Positions 37,912 to 50,231 of a stretch of DNA of 64,000 bases are shown piece after piece. The DNA comes from Fasciola hepatica (lineage: Eukaryota > Platyhelminthes > Trematoda > Plagiorchiida > Fasciolidae): assembly GCA_948099385.1 (NCBI GenBank), contig CANUEZ040000198.1, positions 4,664,501-4,728,500 on the forward strand. Reading direction: 5' to 3'. The notes under the pieces are model-generated. The model ran no database searches. It worked only from the letters and a program-made list of their open reading frames with translations, and was not told where the DNA came from. Position 1 is the stretch's first letter; every line of letters starts with the position of its first letter. The translations under genes were made by a program, and so were the position numbers.

Positions 37912-38942
37912 TAGAATGAAAATAAGCAGTTTTCTCGATGTAATGTGAACTCTGCATTCGACTAAAAAATAGCTTTCTTAGTTAGTCGCAATTAACGTCA
38001 AAGTGTCTTTTGGGCAGGCGTTCAAATTGTTTTTGGTTGTTGAACGGGCAATCACCACATACAGTGTCAAAGAACTTCCCCAACTTGAGCCAGGCAAATC
38101 GTCTGTCGTTGAATCATATTATGTGAAACTGCATTCTGCATTGATCTTGGAATCGTACAGAATAGAGATTGGATCCGATTATCCAAATCATCCAGGTTCT
38201 CGACCTTGTGGTCCTCAACTTATCTTTCAACATAACCACCGAGGAAATATTCCATTTGAGCTTGATGCGCAGGTCCTGGAGACTACGGTATACGTCCTTT
38301 TTCGTCCGATCCAATGCAAAGGGGACTTCCAGTCGAGCCACTGGGCTTAGTCCCTAGAAAACATATTTTTGTAGCGAGATCAACCTTTGTTCATTTGCAT
38401 ACCGCCCCAACTTATCCGAAGGCTTGTTTGCCCATTCCGATATCCAGTTGACCGTTTCATGTTGGGCTGCATGCCATCGGTCGCAATCCAGCTCCGATTT
38501 TCCTAATGATCTATCAACTCCACGCACAACTGAACTACCCAGATTTGAATCTCCTAAATGCATCGGGGAAATTCAGACACCGACCTTCAACGATATTCTT
38601 ACGTCATTTGTGTGCACGAGTTGCTTTGCTTCACAGTTTTAGTCTCATCTTAATGGCGTTTCGAGTCAATTTCGTCCTATTATCCAGATACAATTTCATA
38701 CTAATCAGAGGGTGGCCTTTTCTTTCGAATTGGAAAACTCAAGCAATTCCTTTCTGTAAGTCGCGCATGTAATGAAACTTCACCGTAAATCGGGTGTATT
38801 AGGGCGATCATTGACTTGAGTTATCGACCACATGGCCTGAACCTGAGATAAGGCAGTCAGTACCACTCTGCACGATAAGTAAAGAAGAGCTAAACTGTCA
38901 TCTTATTCCTCTCCTGCTTGAGTGACACAAGTGATCAGAATT
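37617..38942. repeat. Near-identical block, copy C (partner at 50624-51948)
   Basis: About 1.3 kb almost identical to 50624-51948, with only scattered single-base changes and few indels. It spans the Pao integrase tail, a spacer, the transposase remnant and about 300 bases beyond. Compared with the other repeats in the window this copy pair is much younger, either a recent duplication or gene conversion. Confidence 0.85.
38030..38600 (-). mobile_element. IS630/Tc1/mariner-type transposase remnant (copy C)
   Basis: On the minus strand one frame reads FLGGYVER, a stop, then a NLDDLDNRI segment (about 38250-38150), and another frame reads QWLDWKSPLHW (about 38345-38310). These are the same transposase features as at 10930-11570, with additional frameshifts. 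Its context (downstream of a Pao integrase tail) is the same as in copy D and similar to copy A. Confidence 0.65.
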
Positions 38943-38954
38943 TTCGAACCATTG

Positions 38955-39625
38955 ATCTTGTTTGGTTTCTTTACATATTATTCGCATATGAGGTTGTTTT
39001 ATCGAGAAACGAATCTCTACGATGTGGAAATTATTGTAATTTTTAAGGGAAATCCTAATTTGGTTTATCTGCCAGATGAGTTTTGTGGAAATATGAAATG
39101 AGAATGTTGTGGATCGATTAAGTCCAAAAACACGTGTGCTGTGGTGGAAATTCATCACACACCAGTCCCAGTGAGAAATGAAGCAGACATGCAACAAGCT
39201 GTCAGCCTCGATCAGAAGAGTGAACATGTGGCAGGACCAATACTGAACTCGAGCAGGCACGTTTTACATGCAAAATCCTTTCCCTACCAAACAATCACCT
39301 TTAGCACCGCTTACCCGTTATGCGCTTTTTACATTTTGTCTTTTCATACAACAATAGTACAACAACTGATTCCCAAAATGACACAAGACCAATAGTGAGC
39401 TACCGAGGAGGTCATTATTTCCGAAGATTGCATGATTCCAACCTTGGGTCGTGAGGTCGTATATCAACTAAAAGGACACCTTGAACGACGCCACACGTAA
39501 AATGAGATTGGTGAATGATGGAAAACACAATGCTATTTGAAATGATTGTCCAATCAACAGTAACAGACTAGATTTGATGAAGCCGTAAAAGTGCAATAAC
39601 TAAATAAGTGCATCATAAAACTGCG
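38955..39625. repeat. Direct repeat R2, right copy
   Basis: Partner of 36125-36795, starting directly where the near-identical copy C/D block ends. The frame at 39141-39395 is the counterpart of 36276-36563 with about ten amino-acid differences. See the left copy for the LTR interpretation. Confidence 0.65.
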
Positions 39626-39954
39626 GTTCACGTTTCCACCGTTTTCCAATGATCATTCCCACACGTTTTGGTATTCGATCCGCCAATGCTTACATATAGC
39701 GATTAGCAATATTGCACGTTTTTGGACCATTATGTGCATCAGCAACACACATGTGAAGCAAGTGCCGAATTGGCACCATATCAAGCGAAACTGTTGTAAA
39801 ATAAAAATTTGACGGTCATCTTGGATTTATTGTTGGACAGCGTAGTAAAACTACTTTGATACCCAATCAGTTGGCCAAATACTGCATGTCAAATCATACT
39901 GAGTTAATAAGTAGGCAAAATGAAATAAATAAATAGCAATTCATTTTACTTCTT
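39626..39954. other. No recognisable feature
   Basis: AT-rich spacer of about 330 bases between R2 and the segmental duplication. Nothing identified. Confidence 0.4.
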
Positions 39955-42900
39955 AGTTGTTACACATCATCAATCCGATGGCTCATTAGGACGGTCACAC
40001 AATCATGAAGGCAGCTATTGCAGTGACTGACCTATAAATTAATTAAGGTATGTTCGATAAAGAATAAATAACAAGGGTGACATCATTTCTCATCTAGTAT
40101 ATACAGTCAATAATATCACGAAGAATGACGATAGCACACCTTGTCATCAAGCAGCTGAAAAGCAATCTGTCTACACATGAATTGAATTGAGAAGTAGCAG
40201 TGAAGCAGATATGGTAAACGAGTGACATCAATCGCCCGTTACACATATCCGAAAACTGAAAGATGTATTACGTTGCTGTAATCCCAATTTTGTTCACCTC
40301 TTGATTATTTCTCATTTTACGAGTAAAAGGCAGAATATCCGTGCATTCCAGCTCTCAGTGTGGGGCAGGTGACGCAGGCCGAACAACAGAAAGACCGTAT
40401 CAACGCACACAAACGTATCACCCGAGTTGGTAAAATAAACGTCTAGTGAAAAGCGGACAAACGACATTTACCATCTCTTCCAGTGAATCGGATCATTGAA
40501 TGAATACTAGTGGAGTCCCTCTTCCCAAATAAACTGTCAAAGTGAGAGCAACAAGAAATGCCAAAGGCCAGATCTCGGCAACCGCCGATTGAGTCCCAAT
40601 CCGCACGAAACAACACCACAATATGTGCTCAGAATCAACATTTCGGGTCTCTGAATGTATCCTGGTTACCCACAAAAATAATGTGAATAAATCACTAACA
40701 CCAAACAATTGATAGTTATCAAAACAATATCTGTCGTAACGCTGATAACACCAATACTGTATGGACACGAATTTGGCAAGTGCTGTAATCAAGATTATCG
40801 ACTATCTATTTGATTTTCTATCATCCAGTGTGCAAAATCCATAGAACGTGTGATATGTTATCACGAATGGGACGGTGACAAATAGTTGTTTTGATACCGA
40901 CTGTTCTGATGTCTCAATCATGTGTTCTCACTCAACCGTATTTGTCAAATCAGATGAATATTCATTAGTTGCAGGAAACTTTTGTTCAAATATAATCAAG
41001 AACCAAAACAAACAGGTGAATACGACACTGGTAACCGTCACTTCAAGTTCAGTTTCACATATGAACAACGTTCCTCTAGTTTATCTTCTAACCTGCCATA
41101 ACTGGAAAATAATGAACATATGAAAATTTCTTAATAAAAGCTCTTTTCATCAAATTATAAATTGGGAAAAACGCATTCCATGTACGATGTAGGATCGTTT
41201 TGTAACTTGCCTGTCTTCTGCGGTTGGGCAGCTTTCAGGGCGCGTCTGACGCATGAAGCATCACCAAATCACATCGCCACTAACACTACCACCAATCAGT
41301 TACGATACTCACGTCAAACTGATTGACAAGTTCGAATATTGTTGAGTCAAATGGTAACAGTCAACAACCTGATATCCACCTGCATAGCGTGAGCACACAT
41401 GACCTTGTTCATGTGAGATTTCCTGCCACAGCGACATGAGTAATCACGTTGAGTGAATCAAGTCTATCGGTTTGGAAACATGGTTGGATCACGTGATGGT
41501 TTCGAGTTGTTCATGATGCCATGTGCTTCTAGTTTCTCCATTGGGGAATATCATTGGTGATGACGTAAGGCCTTGTCTCCGAACGACTTGAGGAAGTCAC
41601 TATTCTTTCATCGATTGATGATGCAATCGTGTTGAGTTTATTTCTCAAGTCACACTCGAATGTGTTGAGTCTTTGTATGATGGTCAACTGTCTTTCAGAA
41701 AGTGACTGGACTTCGTAGCCTTCTGAACCATTTTATAAGTTACTATGTTGTAGAGATTTGGTCATTGATGAGACTACTCGTTCTGTTATCTGTATTTCCC
41801 GTGTTTTTGACACACGGAGCGATTTTAAAAGAAACGTTTGACTGAAGTTATCATCACTGCCGTTGAGAGTTTCCATCAGAGAAAATGAGAAACATTTGGT
41901 CATATTGTGTCAATAGAGCTTCGTGGGTGAATAGAATAGTAAGTAAAAAATAAACCTGTTTGGGGTAAATACTGGTCTACATCGTCTACTCGGTTCACCT
42001 CTACCATTTTCGCTACCCGATGTCTGAATTCTGTGTCACGATAACAAAATGAGCTTCTGGGTGAATAAAATCGCCCGAAGGAACCAAGATAGATTAGGCT
42101 GATGGGAATCGATGTTTGGAAGGAACGAAAAGTAGTTTATGATGGCCTACAGCACAGAGCTTTAGGAAGTCCCATTTCTGAAAATGTATATGTGCTGTCT
42201 GGTGGGCAAATTGGACTTGCAATTATAGGGGAATCGAGGTTATTCGGAACAACCCCCTAATCATATTTGTGCATCCATTTTGTTTTTCGTCTCCATGTTT
42301 TCCGACATTAAAACCTTTTTCTGGTTGCTCTTGAAAACCATCATTATGACGATATCAAAGTGGTAGTTACAAAATGCCGATCTACCCTGTGCAATAATTT
42401 GCTTCACATCAGATTACTCAGAATTTATTTGACATTGGGATAGATGTGGTTTGGTTCTACTTGGTACAGGACTGTTCCCAAAAGATACGTGTGTGGGATA
42501 TGCCACACGTTTTATTCTACAAGGCTCTTGCCTAATTAAAATTCTTAGTAGACTATGGTCACGTGTTCGTACATGATTGTGAGTGATTGACCGATGAGGG
42601 CTAGTATGTACTCAAAAGGCTATGTATTCTGAATACAGATTGCATTTTGTGTTGATGCAATTATTCCTCATGCAAACATGAAGCGATATTCAGTGAAGCT
42701 CAGTTCAGTTCAGTTCAGTTCAGTTCAGCTCTCCTCAGCTTGGTTTAGTCTAGATCAGTTTGTTTCAAACACATATTATTCACGAAGTGGTTATGGTAGT
42801 TCTCGTTTCTATCTCACATTTGGAATCTCAACTGGAGCTCAAACAATCAATGGTACAAAAAATATAAGGCGAGAACTACGAACAATTCTATCCAGCACAG

Positions 42901-43390
42901 GAATAATGCATTTACAAAAAACGCTATTCGAATGCATTAAACCCCTATGTTGGACCACACCCAGAAAGTCTACAACAATACACATGGCTTTTCCATACCT
43001 TTCTTTCATATTATGTCATGGACTGGCCAATTTCATTGATCTCTTCTACCAACTACCTCCCTAAGCGAACGTAGCGCTCCACGTTTTCCTGTCCAGCGAT
43101 ATGTAGGACACTGTTTCATCTAGAAGTTTGTTCTGTGCACCCAATACACTGCACCAATCCTCAGTAATAAAAAACAATATTCACGCCGCATACTAGACCG
43201 GTGCCTGAATTACCAATCGACTCTTTGAATGCAATTCTCTGAATTTATTATCACACTGGATGAAACAGTCCGCAACGATATTTTCGGCAAATCAAATGGA
43301 TAATGTTATATGCTCACCGTATAAGCCCAGAAAAAGGACCGATTATGTACAGACATCTACAAAGAGAGATAAATTATGTTATTCCTGAGA
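39955..43390. repeat. Segmental duplication, copy 2 (partner at 1075-3760)
   Basis: Direct-orientation partner of 1075-3760, about 38.9 kb away. It lacks the 435 bases at 2845-3280 and holds an extra segment of about 1.3 kb (41885-43165). The extra segment includes a five-unit CAGTT tandem run at 42701-42725 and a 128-codon plus-strand frame (42678-43064) with no recognisable domain. Confidence 0.75.
42701..42730 (+). repeat. (CAGTT)n microsatellite
   Basis: Five perfect CAGTT units followed by one CAGCT. The surrounding sequence continues with degenerate CAG-rich units to about 42760. It lies inside the extra segment of duplication copy 2. Confidence 0.95.
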
Positions 43391-44179
43391 AATCTGCCAA
43401 TTAGTTAATTGAGTACATGGGCAGATAATGGATTCTGATTTCTTGAGAAGCGACTTTTGCTGTGAACCATAAAATGTTGGTCTGTGATCGACGAAGGCAA
43501 GCCTTATAGATTTTCGCGAATCATTGATGGATTCTGCAATGAAATGGACAACCATGCTATTTTCTCATACGTGAACCGCTAGGATTCATACGCAAATTGT
43601 TTTTCGTCATTTAGACATCTGACAGCGTTTTGAAGGCCATGGAGTTCATCAGGTCCAAACAATTTAAACTACCACGAGAAAATTATAACTGTGTGATCTT
43701 TCTTGGATCCTGTTGGGTTACTGGACCCTTTTGGTATGATAATGTGACTGACCTCATTAATCAACACCTCCGACCGATGTCTAGTTCCATGCTTGAGTAC
43801 TGTACAAGTATAACCGTCCGAACGAGACGTTCTGGTGAACTTGGTGAAACAAAGAGGCTTGATAAGCTTGCCGCTTGGGAAGTTCCTATATTCCGAATTG
43901 TTATCTAGTTATAAATTTGGGAAACGGTTTGTCGGATAGTGATCATGAAACTGTATCACCGTTTTACGCATAAGAAATGTTGATAACAATACCAATCTTT
44001 GGTAGGGAAATCAAAAGTATATGGATTGGAAATGTAAAACAATTCGAAAGTGGAATGGTTTCACCCTATTTGAATGCAAGTTGGAATATAGTCTACCGAT
44101 AGCTTCGCCCACCTTCCTTCTCTTCTCCGTGCCATAATAAATCGAATAGCCAGCAAAAACATATTTGTTCTTATTTTAT
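43391..44179. other. No recognisable feature
   Basis: A plus-strand frame of 92 codons at 43630-43908 resembles nothing I know. This stretch has no visible partner in the 1-5 kb region, although it lies between two blocks that do. Confidence 0.4.
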
Positions 44180-44940
44180 TGTGAAGCGTCTGTTCCATTC
44201 TGTTCTATTTCAAGCTGTATTACGGTGTGAAAAGAAACTTGGTAGACGGCTGTACAAATGTGTTGGTTTCATGTGATCTTGCCAAACGAGTGGTCCCGTG
44301 TTTCGATAGTGATTCCTTGTGGAACTGATTTTCGTACAAATCCATTAGAACGAAGGTGAATTCACATCGTCTGGTTCCTCTTGACCACGTAGATACTGGC
44401 GTATCAACACTACAATAAAATCTATTCACTTAATTTCATTTACATGAATTCCGTAGAAATTGATCTGACTATTCCTCGTGTAAAATAACCACGAAATGAA
44501 ATCCGCTTCCCCAGTGATTTACATTGTAATGAACAGCGCTTTTCCGTACCCACACTTTACCGATCGTGATCGATCACTAGGATGTTCATCTCGTTCACCA
44601 GCCACAAACCTGGTACTGCGGGTTGCGGTCATTTTCCGTCTGTCGAGTATAACTTCCAACTTATTGTTTCGCATTCGTATTAGGATTAGCAGATTGAGCG
44701 GCAGATGCAATATGGGAGCATAATCACTGACTAAGCCGCATAATATACCACTGGATCACCTCAAATGCTAAACAAACTTTGGGAGACGTTCAAACAGGGC
44801 TTGTGTACGTTTCTTTATTCCTGCCCCACAGCGAACTTCCAAAGAAATCATCTCAATCAAACAAATAGAGAAGATGCTAGCCGATGGACAGATGCAACGA
44901 TGTATTCGATTCGAGAAATACACGAAATGCAAACGATCGC
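44180..44940. repeat. Dispersed repeat R1, copy B
   Basis: Matches copy A (4190-4960) over about 750 bases and copy C (36998-37606) over about 600. The three copies differ by roughly 10-15% by eye, and A and B share about 150 bases at the left that C lacks. Confidence 0.65.
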
Positions 44941-46035
44941 TATAAAAATGAACACCATGTGCAAACACAGATACATGCCCGTGAATGCACAGACGAAACG
45001 GTGTATGTACTCACCGATTATTCGCCAAACAAATGCACATTATTTTATTGACCCATTTTGTAAAACGTGCCCGTAGGTCGCGTGCATTTCCATTCACCTA
45101 AAAGCACCCAGTTAACGAGTATTTAAATCATCTAACCTTTATGTTGTAACAATAAGGTAGTGTTGACGGCTAAATCCAAATCGGGAACTATCATGAAAAT
45201 AACCAGAGGTTTATGCTACCGGCTATCTTCTCATGACTTTCATTAGTTAGAAAATAATGGTAATATTAGTTCAGAGAACTCCCAAAATGATGTTCTTTAT
45301 GCATACGTTTGTTGAAACATGCCGATTGTATAGAAAAGTCTGATTTCACGTTCAGCCGTTCACATATACGGGATTTCTACTTCCCCTCCATGAGCTGTAT
45401 TTAACGAGTGTAATTCTGCATATCTCTGTACTTGTGTAGCGTTTTAGTCCAACTGAATAGTTACCTTCAGTTGACACTCCCTCACGGTCAACCACCCTAC
45501 TAGTCATAAAAACATCCCACAACTGGTTAACCGTGGTCTGGACAAAAAGCCAGCGTAGACACAAAACAACTCCCACTCAGCCATAAACAAAATATCAGTT
45601 CTTCACTACCAGTTCGCCTACCAGGTGGCATCACAGCAGTCAGTTTGAGAATCCGATCTCTTTTGGTTGATGCTATTGTTTTCGCAGCACGCAGCACAAG
45701 AAATCATATTTTCTTGCTATTTTTTACTACACCTTGCTGAGAATCCAATCTCTGGGAGCAAAACGGGGATCTTAGAGTCATTGATTCGCACAACGTGAAG
45801 CTGAGGATTGTTACATATGATCACACTGCCTAAAACATTTACCACATGCCTCATTTGTAAATTGATCTGCATGATTTATTTACTGCCTACTGGTTGTGAT
45901 ACAATTATATATAACCAAGTAACAGTCTGTGACTAGTTACAACAGCTGTCTTCATTATGTCTCTTGAAATAAGTAAAATATTAGCACATTATATGTCCAC
46001 ACACTATCCAGAAATCACGGTTTGAATCACACTTA
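44941..46035. other. Unassigned; end may hold the 5' part of a LINE
   Basis: No motif could be placed. The downstream LINE begins abruptly near 46040, so some of 45600-46040 may be its decayed endonuclease start. Confidence 0.35.
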
Positions 46036-46039
46036 ACTA

Positions 46040-47810
46040 TCGAATGTGGTGCAAATCTTATCACATCTCACTCAAATTGAGCGTGATAAAGATCGAATGC
46101 TTCCTCTAAAAAACATTTCAACTTCATATCCCTGGTATTTCTTATGTTTACTAGATACTCCCGCTGATGATATCAATCAGCTGATTGACAGCGTTCCCAA
46201 CTTGTTCAATACAGGTGTTAATCAGTCCTTGTGCAGAATGGCAGCTGATTTCAGTAGACTTGACTTATCCTTTCTAATCACCTTGCATTGTATTGAGTCT
46301 TGTACACTTTCTTACTGCTTCGATGCCCTTTTGCATTCAGTATTAGTAAATTATTGAAGTATTTTCGCAGTATTTCCACGTGCTTCTATTGGAGTTTCTG
46401 ATCACTGTATTACACTTATTGATACAAAAGTGTGTTTGCTAAGAAAAAGCCTTCACCAGCTTTCTAAAGTCATCGCGCACTGTCTGCAAACGAGTTTGCA
46501 CTTTGGAGAATCTCAAAAAGCTTGGGACATTTGCCACCTCCACTGATTTTCCCAATTCTTACACGAGGCTTTCTCTTTCTGTGAGCAACTAACCGATACC
46601 CAAACCTCCATGATTTGTGTTGCCCCATGGAAATCTTTTATGTTCAACACAACAGGTCTCCCTCTCCCGTGGGTTTAGGGGCAAGGCACAAACATCTGAC
46701 TGGCATCAAGCCGTAAAAGGCTACTCACACTCATCAAGACTGAAATAAGACATCTGAATAACCTGTAAGCATACACAGTGTTGGGTCACGTGATATGCCG
46801 TGAGATGTGAAACGCCACTTATCTGTTGTGCTTTGCCATGCTCAATGTGCGGCTATGCGTCGTAGATTCTAATCACCTGTTCACTGTTAAATCTGACACA
46901 TCCTCACTTCCTCAAATACCTGGAATCCCATGAACTAAACACTGTCAACCTTGCCTCTGATCCCACTGTTCAATGACAAGCCTAGTGCCGTGAATCTGAT
47001 AGCCTCGACTAAATAACATCAATGTTGCTAATGGCTTGCTCTTTCGAAATCATATCCCATCTCGTCTTATTGATTCTGAGGTGATTGCCAATCATCGGAT
47101 ATTTATACGCACTCAACCTGTATCAAAGAAAGCATCCGAGAAATACCGTCAGATAGATTGAACATTTGCATTGCTGAAAGTAAGTAAGAATGCACTCATC
47201 GATTGCATAATTCTCCAAGTTCACCTTCGTGACATGACACAATTTCCCTATATACCCTGTCTGTCAACACGTGATGCAAATGCATCCATTGCTAATTCAT
47301 CAGCTTTTACGCGTGATCACGATGGCTGTACTGTCAGGCTACGTTTTCTTAACTACGGACGTGCATTTGGTTCTCCCAGTCGCGGTTATCTGCTGTATGT
47401 TGTACGTGTTAATGCGCTTGACGGCGTTAATTGAAAAGACCTTTGTGATTATTTTTCCAGTGGCATACAGTTTATTCCTTATTTGCATTGTCACTGTAAT
47501 AGGAACGAAGGATTGCATTTTCCTCGAAACAGTCTGAATGAGCTTGTCCGCTTGTCTGCTTCCCGTTCTCTTTTCCCTAACATCCGTAAGTGCGTTGATT
47601 TGACGTTCAAACTTCAATTCGGATCTCCCTCCCATTCTGTTCTCAATAACATTCCATACCTTTTCTCTCATAACCAAAATATACCTAACGCTTCTACCGT
47701 CTAATTTCCATCTTACCACCAAATCTCGAAAATTGCTACCCGCTGTTGCGTCAACAATAGATATATTCTCACTGAATACATCATCAGCAGGCATTTTGAT
47801 TCGTGTGACA
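46040..47810 (+). mobile_element. CR1-like LINE remnant, endonuclease to RT (second LINE lineage copy)
   Basis: The frame 46046-46357 carries the middle of an AP-like endonuclease, including DDINQLIDSVPNLFNT and MAADFSRLDLSF, where intact elements have GDFN. The end of the domain appears at about 46395-46420 as IGVSDHCITLIDTKV with the conserved SDH triad. The RT follows at 47330-47790 in three frames: GYLLYVV and NWKDLCDYFSS (about 47385-47460), then RKCVDLTFKLQFGSPSHS at about 47585-47640 and NNIPYLFSHN. The YxDD box is lost. Wording differs from the LINE at 14.6 kb, so they are different families. The 151-codon minus-strand frame 47794-47339 is the antisense shadow of this RT. Confidence 0.75.
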
Positions 47811-48089
47811 AATTAACATGTCACCATCGAACACTAATCCTTGTCTTCCCTCCACACTCTATAGAGCCGCATCTTTCACTTTCATTTGCTCGAAATCTAA
47901 AATCCTTCATTCACACACGTTTACATGTGGAAATATCCTCAGCCCTCACCATGTCCACTTTCTCGTAGACCACGACGCAATAATGAACGATCTTGTTATT
48001 CGGCCTCGACATTAATCTAAGTGTACTAACTGCTTGATTCTTCCTCCACGAATCCCTCTGGACCTTTCAATAACAGCTTTTATTCGTTT

Positions 48090-48470
48090 CTTTCAGATTA
48101 CTACGTAAGTCGCACATGTATTGAAAATGCACCTTAATTCGGTAGTATTAGCACGACCATTGTCTTGATTTACTGACTGCGTGGCCTGAATCTGAGATAA
48201 GACAGTTAGTACCACTCTGCACGATAAGTAGAGAAGAACAAAACAGTCACCATGTTTATTGTTCGGAATGAATACAGGTTATAAATCATTCCGCAAATGG
48301 ATCAAATGTGCTACGTGGGAACTACAAAGAATTTCTTGTTTGATGCTGCTGTACTGGGTTGGCCCCAACTAAAATATTTTATTATGAAGAAAGCCCTAGC
48401 TGGAGTAGATACGTTTTGCGAGTGAGGCATTTCCATCTCATGAGGTGAACAGATAACGCAGAATTGTTAA
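48090..48470. repeat. Repeat R3, copy 1
   Basis: Matches 51765-52187 in the same orientation; its first 140 bases also match 38750-38895. The block ends at GGTGAACAGATA in both long copies. It is non-coding. Its association with the block downstream of the Pao-transposase unit suggests it belongs to one of those elements, for instance an LTR or terminal region, but no terminal repeats were found. Confidence 0.6.
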
Positions 48471-48639
48471 TGCTATCTACAACGACATTCCTCACAGGAA
48501 TACTCATCAGTAGGCAAAATATCAATATATCTATATCGGCATCTAACAGTTGGCCTTTACTAGGCCTTAGATTCTGCACTCTGGCAAAATTTTCGCATGT
48601 GATTGTACCGTATTATCAAGGTCACTGAGGGGTAATATT

Positions 48640-50215
48640 AGCATATAGTCCATTACTCGAAGGTACAAAATAAAAAAGTCTTGTTCAACATTTATTTTTC
48701 TAATTGTCCAAATTGCCTCCCGACGGCTTGATCACAAGGAATTAAAAAGTGAGCGTCATCAATACCATTTCCTTCAGAATATAATGGACAAATTGAACGT
48801 ACTTACTGGAGTAGATAAATGGGTGGGTTACCAGTTTGAACATTTTCAGAGGTAATGTGCCAGTGGCATCTCCGGTGTATAGAAACATCAACATCCTATA
48901 TTTTTGGAATTTCCGTGTTGATAAAGAGATTCGGGGTATTCATTTGTATGATCCGTTAATTGGCTGTCGGATAGCCCACCAAATATTGCCCTTCATCATC
49001 CGAGTTCTACAGTGAGGATCAGAACACAGTGTGGAGGGATTTCTCACTATTCCTATTAATTGCTCCAACCCCGCTTTTATATCAAAACAATCCCAAAGAA
49101 AAATCGGTAATTGTGAATCAATACCAATTCGCTTCTTTCTCTTGGTACTCATCGTCCTGTTTCTCGGCAAAAACCTTTTCTACCAGCAATATACACCAAA
49201 CTGCGATCGGTGGAGCAGAGCTTTCACTTGACACTTGGGAGGTCAGAGGTTTTAAATCCTCGAACGACAATATTTTTCGTGGTTGGAGGAAATCCATTGT
49301 GACTCGGCTGGTGACCAAATCTGACATATTGGGATCTTATGCTGTCCCCCACTCCAAGCCGAACAGTCTGGTTTCCGGTTTACTTTAATAATGCAGTGGG
49401 CTTTTGTGGCTATGGGACCTCATATCGCTCACACTGCATTCATGAACAAGCTCGTATTTTCCTCAAAGTAAGCCAAACTATTTCCTGATAAAATGAATCC
49501 AATGAGATCCGTATTGCGACTGCGCCAATTTGTCTGTAAGCTCGGCCAATGGAAGAACACGATAAGACTGTTGAGCATGGTAGTAATTATCGTTCCTGAA
49601 ATGGGACTGGAAAACCGATTTTGAGTTGGTTTTGCTCTACATGGTAGCAGATGATATGTATAGCCTCCCTAAAGGAAAGTTCGTGAACAGTGATTGGACA
49701 TCAAATAAAGCCGTGTGTTTCCCTTCCACAATGATGAATTAATCATTGATGGTATTTGTCTAAGTGAAACTTCTGGTTTGTGTAGTTTCGGTGGACCATA
49801 CAGTTGTGGATTTTGAGTTCCATTTGGTTTCAGATGTTGAGCTGTGGTCTCACAGGTAAAATGTCTTTCTAGTAGAAAGTGTGCTTCTGCCGATACTCCT
49901 TGTTCTAGTTCATCAGGTTCATTGCAGTTATATAGGCGCACAAACGTGCTGGTATAGTCAAGAACGGTCTTCATTTTCTCATATTCACTCCAATGAGTCA
50001 GCACGGGTCTGGAATCATTGTTAGGGCGTAAGATTATCAAGCCATATTGTAACCGTAGATTTTTGATAATAAAAATACACTCAGGTGTGATTAGTGACTG
50101 ATGTCTGGACGATGTTACCAGTTACTATTGTTCGATATCTACCAGCTCCGCTTGGAAACACGTCTGCGCATCTTTTTAAGTGGGTTTGAATATTTTCAGT
50201 CGTTCGAATAGATAT
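48640..50215 (-). mobile_element. Penelope-like element remnant, RT region (copy 2)
   Basis: Partner of 7080-8700, in the same orientation. The minus-strand frame 50040-49669 is the best-preserved PLE stretch in the window. It starts with an LRPN segment (normally RPDKG), runs through LEQGVSAEAH, and contains PQLYGPPKLHKPE at 49809-49771, which is a PLE RT hallmark. Directly after, about 70-90 bases present in copy 1 are deleted, so the frame jumps into the region near motif A. Motif B is readable near 49540 only in pieces. Non-functional. Confidence 0.8.
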
Positions 50216-50231
50216 TCGAATTTTCCTTGTG

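Noticed and set aside
47339..47794. Longest open frame in the window (151 codons, minus strand)
   Set aside because: It lies antisense to the RT of the CR1-like LINE at 46-47.8 kb, whose plus-strand readings match known motifs; the minus frame matches nothing.
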